64,000 nucleotides of DNA from positions 52,100,520-52,164,519 of the forward strand of contig CM055899.1 in the NCBI GenBank assembly GCA_029582155.1, given 5' to 3'. The notes under the pieces were generated by a model. It searched no databases and had not been told where the DNA came from. It was given only the letters and a program-made list of their open reading frames with translations. The translations under genes were made by a program, and so were the position numbers. This document shows positions 22,701 through 34,420 of the stretch, piece after piece. The stretch's first letter is position 1. The number at the start of each line of letters is the position of its first letter. The DNA comes from Panopea generosa (Eukaryota > Mollusca > Bivalvia > Adapedonta > Hiatellidae).

Positions 22701-22977
22701 GTTTTTATTAAAGTGCCGTACGTAATAACCCCGTTTCAAGTCTGGACGCCCAAACCATTCCAATCTTTTAATGTGGTCCTAAACACCATTATAATTGTTC
22801 TGTATGTAGTATATTACAATTATCAGAATTTAAAGAACATACTCGATTTGACATATACATTCCAACATTAACAAGAATATTAATTAATAGTAAAATATGA
22901 AAACACAACAATACAGTCCACTGCAAATTCAAATTCAGTCTGCAAAGCGTGTGAACGACAACAAGCGGTCGTGAGTT
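19716..22977 (+). mobile_element. Left arm of a 10.5-kb inverted repeat (Foldback/Galileo-like element)
   Basis: The arm is matched in reverse complement at 26385-30209, from AAAAGGGGTGGTTCAGATG at the outer edge to CAACAAGCGGTCGTGAGTT at the inner edge. It has three zones: an outer unique zone (19716-19985), a tandem array (19985-22430) and an inner unique zone (22430-22977). No coding sequence is evident. Long inverted arms built of tandem repeats around a unique centre are the hallmark of Drosophila Foldback and Galileo elements; assignment here is by architecture only. Confidence 0.8.
19985..22430 (+). repeat. 81-bp tandem array, left arm (about 30 units)
   Basis: The unit runs AAGGATTAATCCTTGCCATA then TCAGATTTGAAAGTAGCT, AATTGATAAAACACAAAATA and TGAAACCCCTTCTCTGGCAG. 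Each unit holds the 14-bp palindrome AAGGATTAATCCTT or a close variant. Copies differ by several per cent and small indels. Translated frames such as LPEKGLHILCFIN recur but are side effects of a length divisible by three. Confidence 0.95.
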
Positions 22978-23197
22978 TGAATTCGAGCTCAACCACACTA
23001 TCTGTAATGATTCAATAGGATGTTGTCCTACGACCATGAATCTTCCGGTTTTAATTTTGTGGGGAATTAGTCAGTGACTTCTGTTCACATATCTTGTAAA
23101 CACGGATATGAAAATGATATTAAAGTAAGACACTCATTGATAACTATAAACGACAACAATTTAATTAAACGAACCAGTAGATTCAATACGGTAAGTC

Positions 23198-23335
23198 GGG
23201 CCCGATTAGCTCAGTCGGTTACGCGTATGACTATCAATCCAGGGGTCGTGAGTTCGAATCCCCCGCCCGGCAACAATCTTCGTGTTGATTGATATACGAG
23301 ATTGTGTCTCATTATCATTCGTCTCTCACCGCTGA
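23198..23335 (+). repeat. SINE A, tRNA head plus partial body
   Basis: A well-preserved 74-nt head (GGGCCCGATTAGCTCAGTCG ... GGTCGTGAGTTCGAATCCC) is followed by the first part of the body, ending near CTCTCACCGCTGAG. The anticodon arm is not paired well, so a functional tRNA is unlikely. Confidence 0.85.
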
Positions 23336-24123
23336 GAGCAATCCCCAACTGGCAGCTGGTCGGTAGTTGGTTATTTGAATCCCCAACTACCAACTGCGAA
23401 CTACCTACTTACTTTACAGTCATGCATTTATTACAATATTACTGTCACAGTGTGAATGTAACGTTTGAAAATGTAGACAAGCACCCAAAGACGCTTAGTC
23501 GCCTTTTAATCGAGAAGTCAGGGCTCCAGTCATGCAGTAGCTGCATAAATTCTAGCCCTGTTAAATTGTCACTCAATAAGGAACTGAGACAGATACATAT
23601 CGGCGGTTTCGGTTAGTTAAGTAATGGTAGCAATTGGGTACAGCTAATATACAAACGCCATTAACCACGACACACGCACACAGGCGCGGACGCACGTACG
23701 TTCGTGTGTATATGTGTGGGGAGTTGAATGGCATTATTGATGTGTTTTTAACATTTTGAAAGCATTGTCATGTTTTAGTGGAAAGAGATCATGGCGAAAT
23801 AAGGTAATACACTTTAAATTGAAATTATTATGTTCTGTCCAAAAACCAGGGCGGTAGATAGAATGTTACCAGCTATACAAAACATATCTATGTAATTTAA
23901 TAGAAATAGTACAGTTCATGTATGTAGTATATATATTATGAAGGTAGTGTGCCATCTTAAATGCTATTTTAAAACTCATTGAATATATATTGTGTCCGTC
24001 GTTCAATTAGTTCAATTTAATTTTTTTTAATTATATTACATGTATTTAATTTCAAATCTCCAAGAAAAATGAAGTATTATTATTATATTAACTATTATAT
24101 GCGGAGTAAAAACAAATCAACAA

Positions 24124-24126
<3 letters not shown>

Positions 24127-24172
<46 letters not shown>
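24127..24172 (+). repeat. (CT)n microsatellite
   Basis: An uninterrupted CT tract of about 46 bp lies in the palindrome spacer, 50 bp before a SINE head. Confidence 0.95.
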
Positions 24173-24175
<3 letters not shown>

Positions 24176-24224
24176 GTATATTATTCTATACAAAGCATAT
24201 AATCGTTCATACAGTTCGCAAACC

Positions 24225-24515
24225 GGGCCCGATTAGCTCAATCGGTTACGCGTCTGACTATCAATCCAGGGGTCGTAAGTTCGATTCCCCGCCCGGCAAC
24301 AGTCCCCGTGATGACTGATATACGACATTGTGTCTCATTACCATTCGTCTGTCTCCGATGATACAAGTAGGAAAGTAATCAGTAACTTGCGGAGATGGGG
24401 CGTGTTCGAGTTCTGGTTAGCCTTTCAGGATCGCAGGAAATAGTGGTTAGGTTAACCTCTGTTAGCCCTCGATGACATAAATATGACGCTCTTTATATTC
24501 AATTTATCAATCATA
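24225..24515 (+). repeat. SINE A, full-length copy
   Basis: The copy runs from the GGGCCCGATTAGCTCAATCG head through TCTCATTACCATTCGTCT to the TTAGCCCTCGATGACATAAA end. It is the best plus-strand reference for the family in the window. Confidence 0.88.
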
Positions 24516-24690
24516 CATTTCACAAAAAGGAAATATGCGAAAAGGATTTAGACGCAAACAAATCACAAAAATACATGTACATGATCAATGATATAAACTA
24601 ATGATTAAATACATAATATTTTCCAAAATCGTCAGTATTACAGAAAATAAATTGTATCATTATTTTTTTATTGCTACTAAAAAGAACAAA

Positions 24691-24745
24691 AACACTTACC
24701 GCTTGAAGCAGGGTCGATATATCCATTTAAAATAACAAAGTGGCA
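24691..24745 (-). other. Possible orphan first exon with GTAAGT donor
   Basis: On the minus strand ATGCCACTTTGTTATTTTAA opens a short frame (MPLCYFKWIYRPCFK) that ends in AAGCG followed by GTAAGTG, a strong donor. No partner exon was found toward 23 kb. The overlapping frame VIFNYIVDVKKCHFVILNGY is also open. It could be a true exon of an unseen gene or a chance match. Confidence 0.2.
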
Positions 24746-25230
24746 TTTCTTCACGTCAACAATGTAATTAAATATCACACTGTTTTTCCTCTCAGATGAC
24801 GCTACGCCTGATTGACGCTTAAATCGATAACGAATTTGAACGAATCTAATCGGATAAAGGGGGTGTCGTTTAGTTCAAATGTATTTCACCACAAAGCTAA
24901 GTTCGTTAACATGTTCAAATTGGATGCGATAGCTGTGACTTAACACTCTTTGTTCAACAATAAGTGTTTTTAATTCGGTTAAAATAAACAATAGTGTAAC
25001 GCAAACACAATTATCATTATCCGGCCACCCGATTAGTGAAATGGACTCGACCGCTAATCGGCACATCAAAGCTCATCAACAGGCCATGTGTTTATATTGA
25101 ACAGAGATTTTGCCGTTAGGGATAATTTATAGACTGTAAGTAAAAGTTTATTGTTTACATTTTATATACATTTAAAGATTTCCTTTTTCTGTTTTCTCAT
25201 TGAACGCTATCAATTCCAAATTATATTTTT

Positions 25231-25282
25231 TTTATTTGAATGGGATTTATCGCCATTTTAAACACGTTTCAGGTTATATACA
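25231..25282 (-). repeat. SINE B 3' tail fragment
   Basis: TTGAATGGGATTTATCGCCA and TTTCAGGTTATATA are the reverse complement of the SINE B end (TATATAACCTGAAA ... GGCGTTAAACCCCATTCAA). Confidence 0.7.
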
Positions 25283-26484
25283 CAACAAAAACAACAATAA
25301 TTAAGATATGTTCAGGAGTATTTTATTAACAAAGTAAATATTATTGATTAAAAAAACATAATGTAAAATGTAAAACTAGCTGATTATATACAAAATGTTT
25401 TATGGATCAACCCGTTGTGTCTGACTGTGGTCTTCTGAGAACACGTGCATATAAAGTCATAATTTAACGTAGTGGTAATTAGTTGTTATCACCAACTGTC
25501 TAAGTATTCGATATATAGTAACTATAATTCCAAAAACGATCAAGTATTCGGGAACAGTTTTATATATTTCGGGTATTAGTTTTATCAATAAATATATTGG
25601 TTTAAGAGAGTAGGTTTTACACTGTACATCGTGAATCGTTCTGTTGTAGTGTAACGGTTCCATAAATTGTTCAAGACGAACTAAAAATATTTCAGCAAGT
25701 TCAATATAAATATGAATCAAATATCAATTCAGTTTAAAACACAAGTAAGGGATGCTGTAACTACATGATTAAACAGCCCATATTTTATTTTTTGATACAT
25801 TAATCATAACGTATGTGTGTATATATAATACCATGGGCACGTTAAAGACCTATATGAATTAGATGATAGTAGCCTTATCAAACATGCGTTTATCAGATGT
25901 AAAACACACGTTGAACTGTGATAATTTAAGTATGCAATCGCCCCACGCATAAAATACACACACTTTATGGTGCGCCTGTTTGGGTAGTTTATTATATAAC
26001 AGCAGATCTAAGGGCTTAAGTTGGTTAAACCGTAACGCTTGATTGGTTAATTCACTCATACCTTTAATAATATATTTAACTAACCGACTGAACTGACAAG
26101 TATATTTTATTTGACTTATACATATCAAAAGTTTTTGTTACATATATACACATGAAAGGGTCACACTCACAAAAACACATGCACGCACTCACGAGCTATC
26201 ACTTACATATTCATTTATACCGGCTATATTATTTTGGTGTTGGTTTTTTACTGTAAAATATCAAACGTTTAAATGATCGCACAGTTATACATTATGCAAC
26301 ATACAGTGTTCTGTCATATAGCGCTGAAATATGGACCATATTTATTAAAAGAACGCAGGGAAACTTCATGATGGCAACATTGATAACTCACGACCGCTTG
26401 TTGTCGTTCACACGCTTTGCAGACTGAATTTGAATTTGCAGTGGATGGTATTGTTGTGTTTTCATATTTTACTATTAATTAATA

Positions 26485-27165
26485 TAATATTACAGGGCTC
26501 ACGCTGTCGGTCGCCAAATGTCACCAAATGTGATAAAAAATCAAAGTGGCGCATGTTTTTTCAGTTTGGCGAAAGTGATTGGCGCCAACAAAATATGCCA
26601 ATAGTTTAGCTATATGGCCATGATTTGTTCATAAAGTACTTCTTCATTGTCCTTAACTTTCGATCATAAAGTGTGTCTCCATGGATACCACCTGTTCGAT
26701 AGCTGGTGGACACGAATGCACTGGACCGCGAAATTCCCATGCGGTAGTTTATGACACGTAATTGCGTTTTTCTTATCTGTTTATTGTTCGTAACTCGAGG
26801 TGTCATGGTTTTATAATAAGTGTATTAACTTATACATAAGTTAGGCACAGATAAGTCTGTATTCTGTTTGTTAAGGTCCCGAAAAATTTAAACTTTACAA
26901 GATTCGCTCCAAGATAAAAAAAATTTTTTTTGTAAAAGTTATGAAATTTCGGTCAAGTGTGTTTTATGATGTGCATTTTCCCTAATTTCAATCAATTTAA
27001 CTACGAAAAATAAAATGATACAACTGTTTTGACAAGCTAGCCACCAGTGAAATATTACAGAATTTTCGCTAATAGGAAGATGTAATTTATTCAAGATTCA
27101 ACCATTTATTTGGTATTGACGGCGCATGCACAATTTGAAAATGAATACGCACAATCTAATTTTTT
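26485..27165. mobile_element. Insertion of about 680 bp present only in the right arm
   Basis: The left arm reads straight through ATTAATTAATATTCTTGTTA, while the right arm is interrupted after ATTAATTAATAT and resumes at TTCTTGTTAATGTTGG. The insert begins close to ACAGGGCTCACGCTGTCGG, which is like the CAGGGCT start of some hAT elements, but no matching far end was found. It has one short minus-strand frame without recognisable domain. Confidence 0.55.
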
Positions 27166-27679
27166 ATTCTTGTTAATGTTGGAATAAATATGTCAAATCG
27201 AATATGTTCTTTAAATTCTGATAATTGTAATATAATAACATATACTATATATAGGACAATCATAATGGCGTTTAGGACCACATTAAAAGATTGGAATGGT
27301 TTGGGCGTCCAGACTTGAAACGGGGTTATTACGTACGGCCCTTTAATAATTACATACCTGTTTAATTACTTTATTCTGCCATTTCTGAAACTTTTATCAC
27401 ATATTTATATATTAACTCTTGAAAAATATCTTTCACCAAATTGAGCCATTTTTTGTTTCATTTCAGTGTTTTCGATAAAGTACCAAGGAGATGGTATCTT
27501 CGGAAGAGTTAAACATACTGAGGTTAAAAATGTAGAAACATTTTATTCTGATATAGCAGGCTAGTTCCTCTGACAATAAATGTGGCACCTGTAGCCCACT
27601 GTACGCTGTTATGACAAATACTTCAATTTCTCTACAAGTGTATTTGTTTCATATTTTGTTTTATCAATTTAGCTACTTT

Positions 27680-29940
27680 TAAATCTGGTATGACAAGGAT
27701 TAATCATTCTCTGCCAGAGAAAGGGTTTCATATTTTGCGTTTTAACAATATAGATACTTTCAAATCGGATATGGCGAGGATTAATCCTTCTCTGCCAGAG
27801 TAGGGGTTACATATTTTGTGTTTTATCAATTTAGATACTGCCAAATTGGATATGGCGAGGATTAATCCTTCTCTGCCAGAGTAGGGGTTACATATTTTGT
27901 GTTTTATCAATTTAGATACTCCCAAATCGGATATGGCGAGGATTAATCCTTCTCTGCCAGAGTAGGGGTTACATATTTTGTGTTTTATCAATTTAGATAC
28001 TGCCAAATTGGATATGGCGAGGATTAATCCTTCTCTGCCAGAGTAGGGGTTACATATTTTGTGTTTTATCAATTTAGATACTCCCAAATCGGATATGGCG
28101 AGGATTAATCCTTCTCTGCCAGAGTAGGGGTTACATATTTTGTGTTTTATCAATTTAGATACTCTCAAATCTGATATGGCGAGGATTAATCCTTCTCTGC
28201 CAGAGTAGGGGTTACATATTTTGTGTTTTATCAATTTAGATACTCCCAAATCTGATATGGCGAGGATTTATCCTTCTCTGCCAGAGTAGGGGTATTATAT
28301 TTTGTGTTATGATTATTTAGCCACTTTCAAATCTGATGTTTTGTGTGTTATCATTATTTAGCCACTTTCAAATCTGATGTGCCAAGGATTAATCATTCTC
28401 TGCCAGAGATGGGTTTCATATTTTGTGTTTTACCAATTTAGCTACTTCCAAATCTAATATGGCAAGAATTAACCCTTGTCTGTAAGAGTAGTGTTTTTAT
28501 AGTTTATGTTTTAACAATTAAGCTACTTTGGCAAGAATTAATCCTTCTCTCCTAGAGAAGGGGTTTCATATTTTGCATTTCATCAAGTTAGATAATTCAA
28601 AGTCGGCAAGAATTAATCCTTGTCTGCCCGAGTACGGGTTGCATATTTTGTGTTTGATCAAGTTAGTTTCAAATTGACAAGGATTTTTCCTTCTCTACAA
28701 GTGTAGGAGTTTTATATTTTGTGTTTTAACAATTAATCTACTATGGCAAGGATAAATCCTTATCTCTCAGAGAAGGGGTTTCATATTTAGTGTTTTATCA
28801 ATTAAGCTACTTTCAAATCTGATATGGCAAGGATTAATCCTTGTCTGCAAGAATAGGGGTTTATATTTTGTGTTTTAACAATTAAGCTACTATGGCAAGG
28901 ATTAATCATTCTCTGCCAGAGAAGGGATTTCATATTTTGCGTTTTATCAATATATTCTACTTTCAAATCTGATATGGCAAGGATTAATCCTTGTCTGCAA
29001 GAGTAGGGGTTTGTTTTATATTTGTGTTAACAAGTAAGCTTCTATGGCAAGGATTAATCCTTCTCTCTCTCAGAGAAGGGGTTTCATATTTTGTGTTTTA
29101 TCAATTTAGCTACTTTCAAATCTGATATGGCAAGGATTAATCCTTGTCTGCAAGAGAAAGGGTTTTTATTCTGTGTTTTAATAATTAAGCTACTATGGCA
29201 AGGATTAATCAATCTCTCCCAGAGAAGGAGCTGTATATTGCGTATTTCATCAAGTTAGATAATTCAAAGTCGACAAGGATTAATCCTTGTCTGTCAGAGT
29301 ACGGGTTGCATGTTTTGTGTTTGATCAATTCAGTTTCAAATCGACAAGGGTTAATCCTTCTCTACCAGAGAAGGGGTTTCATATTTTGTGTTCTATCAAT
29401 TTAGATACTTCCAAAATTGGTATGACAAGGATTAATCCTTCTCTCCCAGAGAAGGGGTTGCATATTTTGTATTTCATTAAGTTAGATTTTTAAAGCTTCT
29501 ATGGCAAGGATTAATCCTTGTCTGTCAGAGAAGAGATTGCATATATTGTGTTTTGTCAATTGAGATACTTCCAAAATTGGTATGACAAGGATTAATCCTT
29601 CTCTCCGTGAGGAGGGGGTTGCATATTTTGTATTTCATCCAGTAAGATATTTCAAAGTCGGCAAGGATTAATCCTTGTCTGCTAGAGAATGGGTTGCATA
29701 TATTGTGTTTTATCAGTTCAACTACTTCCAAAATTGTTATGGCAAGGATTAATCCTTCTCTGTCAGAGAAGGGGTTGCATATTTTGTGTTTTATTAATTA
29801 CGATACATCCAAATTTGATATGGCAAGGATTAATCCTTGTCCGCCAGAGAAGGGGTTGCATATATTGTGTTTTATCAATTAAGATACTTCTAAATCGCAC
29901 ATAGCAAGGATTAATCCTTCTCTGCCAGAATAAGGATTGC
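27680..29940 (-). repeat. 81-bp tandem array, right arm (about 28 units)
   Basis: The array is the mirror of the left one. Units at 27775-28260 are nearly identical to each other and keep a 173-codon frame open on the minus strand (repeats of SKLIKHKICNPYSGREGLIL, 27 aa). The homogeneity there indicates recent local expansion or gene conversion. The frame has no supporting start context, signal or known domain and is treated as repeat. Confidence 0.95.
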
Positions 29941-30209
29941 ATATTTTAGGTTCTATCTTAATTTTAGTTTTGATTAGTCAATGTGTATATTTTGTAATAA
30001 ATATTTATAACTGAAACTAGATGTTGTGTTGTTTTTTACCAATCTGCAGGTGTCATATCTTGAAAAAAGAAGAGGATTTTTTTCACAAACATATTTTGTG
30101 AGAGGATTAATCCTTGCGTATTTTCTAATTTAGGGGGGTCAGGACGCGAATTTAAGTTAAAGTAGATATATGAACCCCCCAAAACGACACATCTGAACCA
30201 CCCCTTTTA

Positions 30210-32918
30210 CACAATATAGGTCCTAAAAGAGTACTTCATTGGCAAATCCCTATTTAAAATGTCTTCCATTAAACGGAAAAAATATAACTTTATCATTCTG
30301 TTAATGTGATTTTATAATTTACATAAATATGTTTTTTAAACTCTTTATTCCACAATTCAAGTGTATTTGTAGTATGTTACAATCAGGCGATTTCATAAAG
30401 TGAATATAGTATTACTTTTATTCTACGGTTGTAACCAAATTAGACTAGTGTATCCCAAACTTATCGAAAGAAGTTATTTCAATTTGACAATGGGCATCAA
30501 AGAATTTTTTCATATGTTATACTTTTTACACGAACAACAGAGCTCCGCATGTAATGAAATTATACTTTTATTGGCATAGGACCACAGAGAGAAGAACGAG
30601 TTTTAAAGTCCCAAGTAGTCTTTGGCTACTGACCGTCCAATTGTCACTACTCGGTGTATATATTGTACTTATTTTACTGTTCCAAACATTAATCGTGTTT
30701 GCGTTGCTTTGGAAGCTGTATCATTTAAACTCTACGTCTCGGGTTTTTTGTTACTCAAATCGTATAGCTATGCAGTAATGGTGACATCATATTTAGAAAC
30801 ATTTAAAATATCAATGGCATACCATTATGGTATCGTTTTACCTATAGGTATATACATAACACATGACCAAACCCGAAATAACCACCGATGACCCGCGTTC
30901 CAGTTGTTCAAATATCTGCGTGCCAATCAGTAGCAGTAATTGGACATACTTTCTGTTAGCGGTTAACACCACGATTATCCTCAAATCAATGTGGACAAAT
31001 CTTATCTGGTGTGTGTTAAGCTTCATTTAGTATCAATAAATCGACCACACAGCCCTGCATACAGAGGTGAGAGAGGTTTTCATTCTCAGCAGGGAGGGCG
31101 ATTACTACCGACTGTGATAATACATACCGATACAATTACTTGAGTTATTGGCCAGCTGTGTTTATCTGGAGAATATTTAACTGTAGGCAACTTGTTATAT
31201 TATCTGTTACATTATCATTGATAGAGTAGAGTTTGTTAACATTTAATTTTTTACGTTTAACAAATGCATACACTAACTTTTGACAATTACATATTTAATA
31301 TAATTAAATCTCCAGTACACACATAACAAAATAGACCTGTTTAACTAGAGTCAAATTTATAACAATAAAGACTATTTGCATGTTTATAAATATGATTGCA
31401 TTCTGATTACATTACCATATCTATACAACTATAGGGAGAAACAAAATAATGTATCCAAAAGCAATGAATGAAGTATAAAATATCATTAAATGAGTGATCA
31501 TGATAATTATCCGTGTTCAAGTATGAACGGGTATAGAAATTAAGACTTATATCATTTGAAATAGCATTTTAAAATATGTGTGTTTTTTTGCTATGAAAAT
31601 GTATCTGATATTAAGACAATCATATGTTTTAACATTTCTTCAGCCAAATGATTTTCTTAAGTGCTTTTTTAATTTCTTTTAAACAATATTATTCTAAATA
31701 AACCGTGAACACACATTAAATTTTCAAACTGATACTATCTTATAATGAGAAATTATCTATTTGGTGCTTTGAAGTTAGTATTCTTATTTCATTACATTAT
31801 ATAGATGTTTGCAGTACACTTTCAACATATTGTAATAAAAAATAAACATACTTACATCAGAGCCATATAAACAATAATTAAATCACTGCTTACATTAAGT
31901 ACATAAGGGCTGCACAGATTCAATTTGATAAAATACATTATTCGCTCTGCAATAATCATTTATTATTGCTGCAATAGTGATAGAGACATATGTCACATGT
32001 CAGTTAGTTTCTGCCAGTTGAGTCTTAACATCGAAAACCAGGAGAAAAAATGCACACAATTAGAAATATAAAAAGTAAACATTCTTTTTAAAAAAACTTT
32101 ATTTACAAAATGTATTTATCATTTTAAAACACCATTCTTTATAATGTTTGTCAAATAAATAAACCGCGCAATTAGGAAAGTTCTGATTGATATGACGTCA
32201 TATTTTAATTAAGGCTAAGATCATACAAACAAAATATTTTTAATTAATTTATGCACTAACATTTCGCTGCAACAGCATTCATCAAATGATACAAAATCCT
32301 GAAAATAAAACTCCAGAAATGTACTCTATGTAGTGCTTATTTTACAGTCCTGTCATGTATAAACATTGTTGCTTGGTTCAACATAATCATTTTTATTTCA
32401 GGGCGATAGAACTAAACAGTAACACTCATTAACACATTAGTGTTAGGCACTTCATACTGCGATCAAAAGCTGCTCAGTACTGAGCAGTTTCACTACCCCT
32501 GTATGTAGGAATGTACAAGATAATGAGCTCACCATACGATAAAACAAGAAAAAGGACGTTTTGTATCATGGACGTGCCAAATATTAAGAAATAATGAGAC
32601 GTATAATATCGCTGTGAATGATATTTATTGATAATTGTGAAAATATTGTCGTGTGCATTTTCTGCCAAAAAAAATGAATGAAAGTCGAATTTCCATTACA
32701 AGCATATCTATCATACCGATATTAACTTTCGGAATTGATAAAAATCTAATGTAAAGTAATACTCGTAAGTTGTGGATACGTATTCAAAAACTATTTTCAT
32801 CAGTAGCAAATTAAGCGTAAATAAACTAGACACTCGTTATATTATTTACATGATAGCATTTTATTAACAGTCGCGTGTGGTCGAATGTTTTCTTATCGAA
32901 TAACTTTTTTTACTTTTT
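30210..32918. other. No gene supported
   Basis: Short open frames occur (30554-30778 plus, hydrophobic; 31026-30838 minus, MKLNTHQIRFVHIDLRIIVV start) but none has splice partners or a recognisable family. A third TGACGTCA palindrome is at 32193-32200. No long repeat was recognised. Confidence 0.4.
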
Positions 32919-34268
32919 TGTTGAACACACTCAAAGTGTTACCATGGCCTTTGAGGTACGGGTCTGGGTCTAACGTACGTCACATCGTCATGTCAACTTG
33001 ATTAATTGAACCAAGTTGAAGAAAAAGTTACAGACCAGACACAAATATCAAACAAATTGAAAGTGTGACCTTGACCTTTAAGTAAATGTTCTGGGGCTTA
33101 CACGCTACACTTCATCATGTCATGTTGATCAACCCAGCAAAGTGTTTTTGAAATTTATCAACAGGTGACAAAGTTACAGGCCGAACATGAAATCTCAAAC
33201 AGATTTAAAGTGTTGTCAAACCAGGTTAAGTTGTGACCTTGACCTTTGAATTGGTAGTCTGGATGTTACATGCACAGGTCACCATATTATGTTGATTATT
33301 TTAAGCAAGTATTTATAAAATCAATCTAAGCATGACAAAGTAACAGGCCGGACACGAAATTTCACATACACTAAAAGTGTTGTCAAACAAACTCAAAATG
33401 TGACCTTGACCTTTAAGGTACGGATGTGGGTCTTACGCGCGACACGTCGTCACGTCATGATGGTGAATTGAGCAGAGCGTTTTTTTAAATTTATCCATAA
33501 GTGTCAAAGTGACAAACCAGACACGAAAACTCAAGCAGACTCAAAGTGTCGTCGAACAAAGTTAAATTGTAACCTTGACCTATGAAGTGTGAGTATGAGT
33601 GTTACGCGCGACACGTTGTCATGTTGATCATTTGTAGCAAGTATATATAAAATACGAAATGTCACTGGTAAGTGTCGCATGTCCAAATGGTCTGTGAAAA
33701 TATCGAAGTTTTATAATAGGTAGCGATGTATTCATGGATATCAAAAGTCATGGACATACGTTTCCGACTAGACACACAATTTCATGTTGTTGGTTTTTTT
33801 CAATTTAAAGTGTAACCTTTACCTTTATGTAACCTTGACCTTGACATCTCATGTAAAGGCCTGAGTATTTATACATGTTAATGCAGGTGACGCATCTTCA
33901 TGACATGTTGATCACTTGTGTCAAGCTATTTAAAAATCCCTCCATGTAAAACAAAATTACAAACCAGATATGAAACAAACTAAAAATGCGACCTTGACCT
34001 TTGAGGTAATATTCCGAGTCTTAAAGCGACACTTTTTCATATCATGTTGATCAATTGATAAATTGAGCCAATTATTTTTGAAATCCATCCTGGTATGATA
34101 AACTTACAGACACGACTTGAAATCTCAAACAGATTTGTTGTTGAACAAACTCAAAGTGTGACATTGAGCTTTGAGGTACGGGTCTGGGTCTTACGTGTGA
34201 CACATGGTCATGTCATCTTGATCAGTTGAGCCAAATTAAATACAGAGTTACAGATTAGACACGATTTG
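32919..34268 (+). repeat. Tandem repeat of about 168 bp, array 1
   Basis: GTGACCTTGACCTTTGAGGT or a variant recurs at 33064, 33232, 33401, 33571, 33833, 33988 and 34157, with shared phrases CATGTTGATCAATTGAGCCA, GACAAAGTTACAGGCCGGAC and CTCAAAGTGTTGTC between. A head-like section (ATGTCACTGGTAAGTGTCGC at 33658) shows that a second element copy starts inside the array. Confidence 0.9.
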
Positions 34269-34269
34269 A

Positions 34270-34420
34270 ACATTTTATTTTCGTCACATTCATTAAGAAT
34301 ACAAACAGGACTTTATGTGAGAAATAGAAATGAACGCTTCTGTCTATATTGTAATTCGCAGGATCTAGAAGATGAATTTAATTTTGTTTTGATATGTCCC
34401 TGCTATTTAGATTGAAGACA
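34270..34420 (+). mobile_element. LINE reverse transcriptase C-terminal fragment
   Basis: Reading gives SLRIQTGLYVRNRNERFCLY, CNSQDLEDEFNFVLICPCYL: the CxxC...EDE.F..ICP.Y zinc motif of non-LTR reverse transcriptases. Only this short piece is intact. Confidence 0.75.

Larger units (their letters stand above)
22978..26384. other. 3.4-kb central spacer of the palindrome
   Basis: The unique centre between the arms contains two SINE A copies, a SINE B tail scrap, a (CT)n microsatellite and two minus-strand open frames (25664-25457, hydrophobic near VPEYLIVFGIIVTIYRIL; 26059-25859). Neither resembles a transposase that I can recognise; no THAP, HTH or DDE motif is visible. The left inner edge falls in a tRNA T-arm-like sequence (GGTCGTGAGTTTGAATTC). 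Confidence 0.6.
26385..30209 (-). mobile_element. Right arm of the 10.5-kb inverted repeat
   Basis: This is the reverse complement of the left arm, from AACTCACGACCGCTTGTTG (inner) to CATCTGAACCACCCCTTTTA (outer). It is about 560 bp longer than the left arm because of an insertion near 26485-27165 and differences in the tandem array. The unique zones on the two arms match closely, showing a recent origin or ongoing homogenisation. Confidence 0.8.

Noticed and set aside
23198-23271. tRNA gene
   Set aside because: A and B boxes are good, but the anticodon stem does not pair and the same body follows in many copies; it is the head of SINE A.
25457-26128. Two minus-strand frames in the palindrome spacer as transposase exons
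   Set aside because: The first apparent start is not ATG and neither frame shows HTH, THAP, zinc or DDE motifs. They remain possible but unsupported.
27728-28249. 173-aa protein of 27-aa repeats
   Set aside because: It is the complement of the 81-bp array; no start context, no known domain, and the other units of the array do not keep the frame.
30838-31026. 62-aa hydrophobic minus-strand protein
   Set aside because: It begins with ATG and has a hydrophobic stretch, but no donor, acceptor, homologue or codon pattern supports it.
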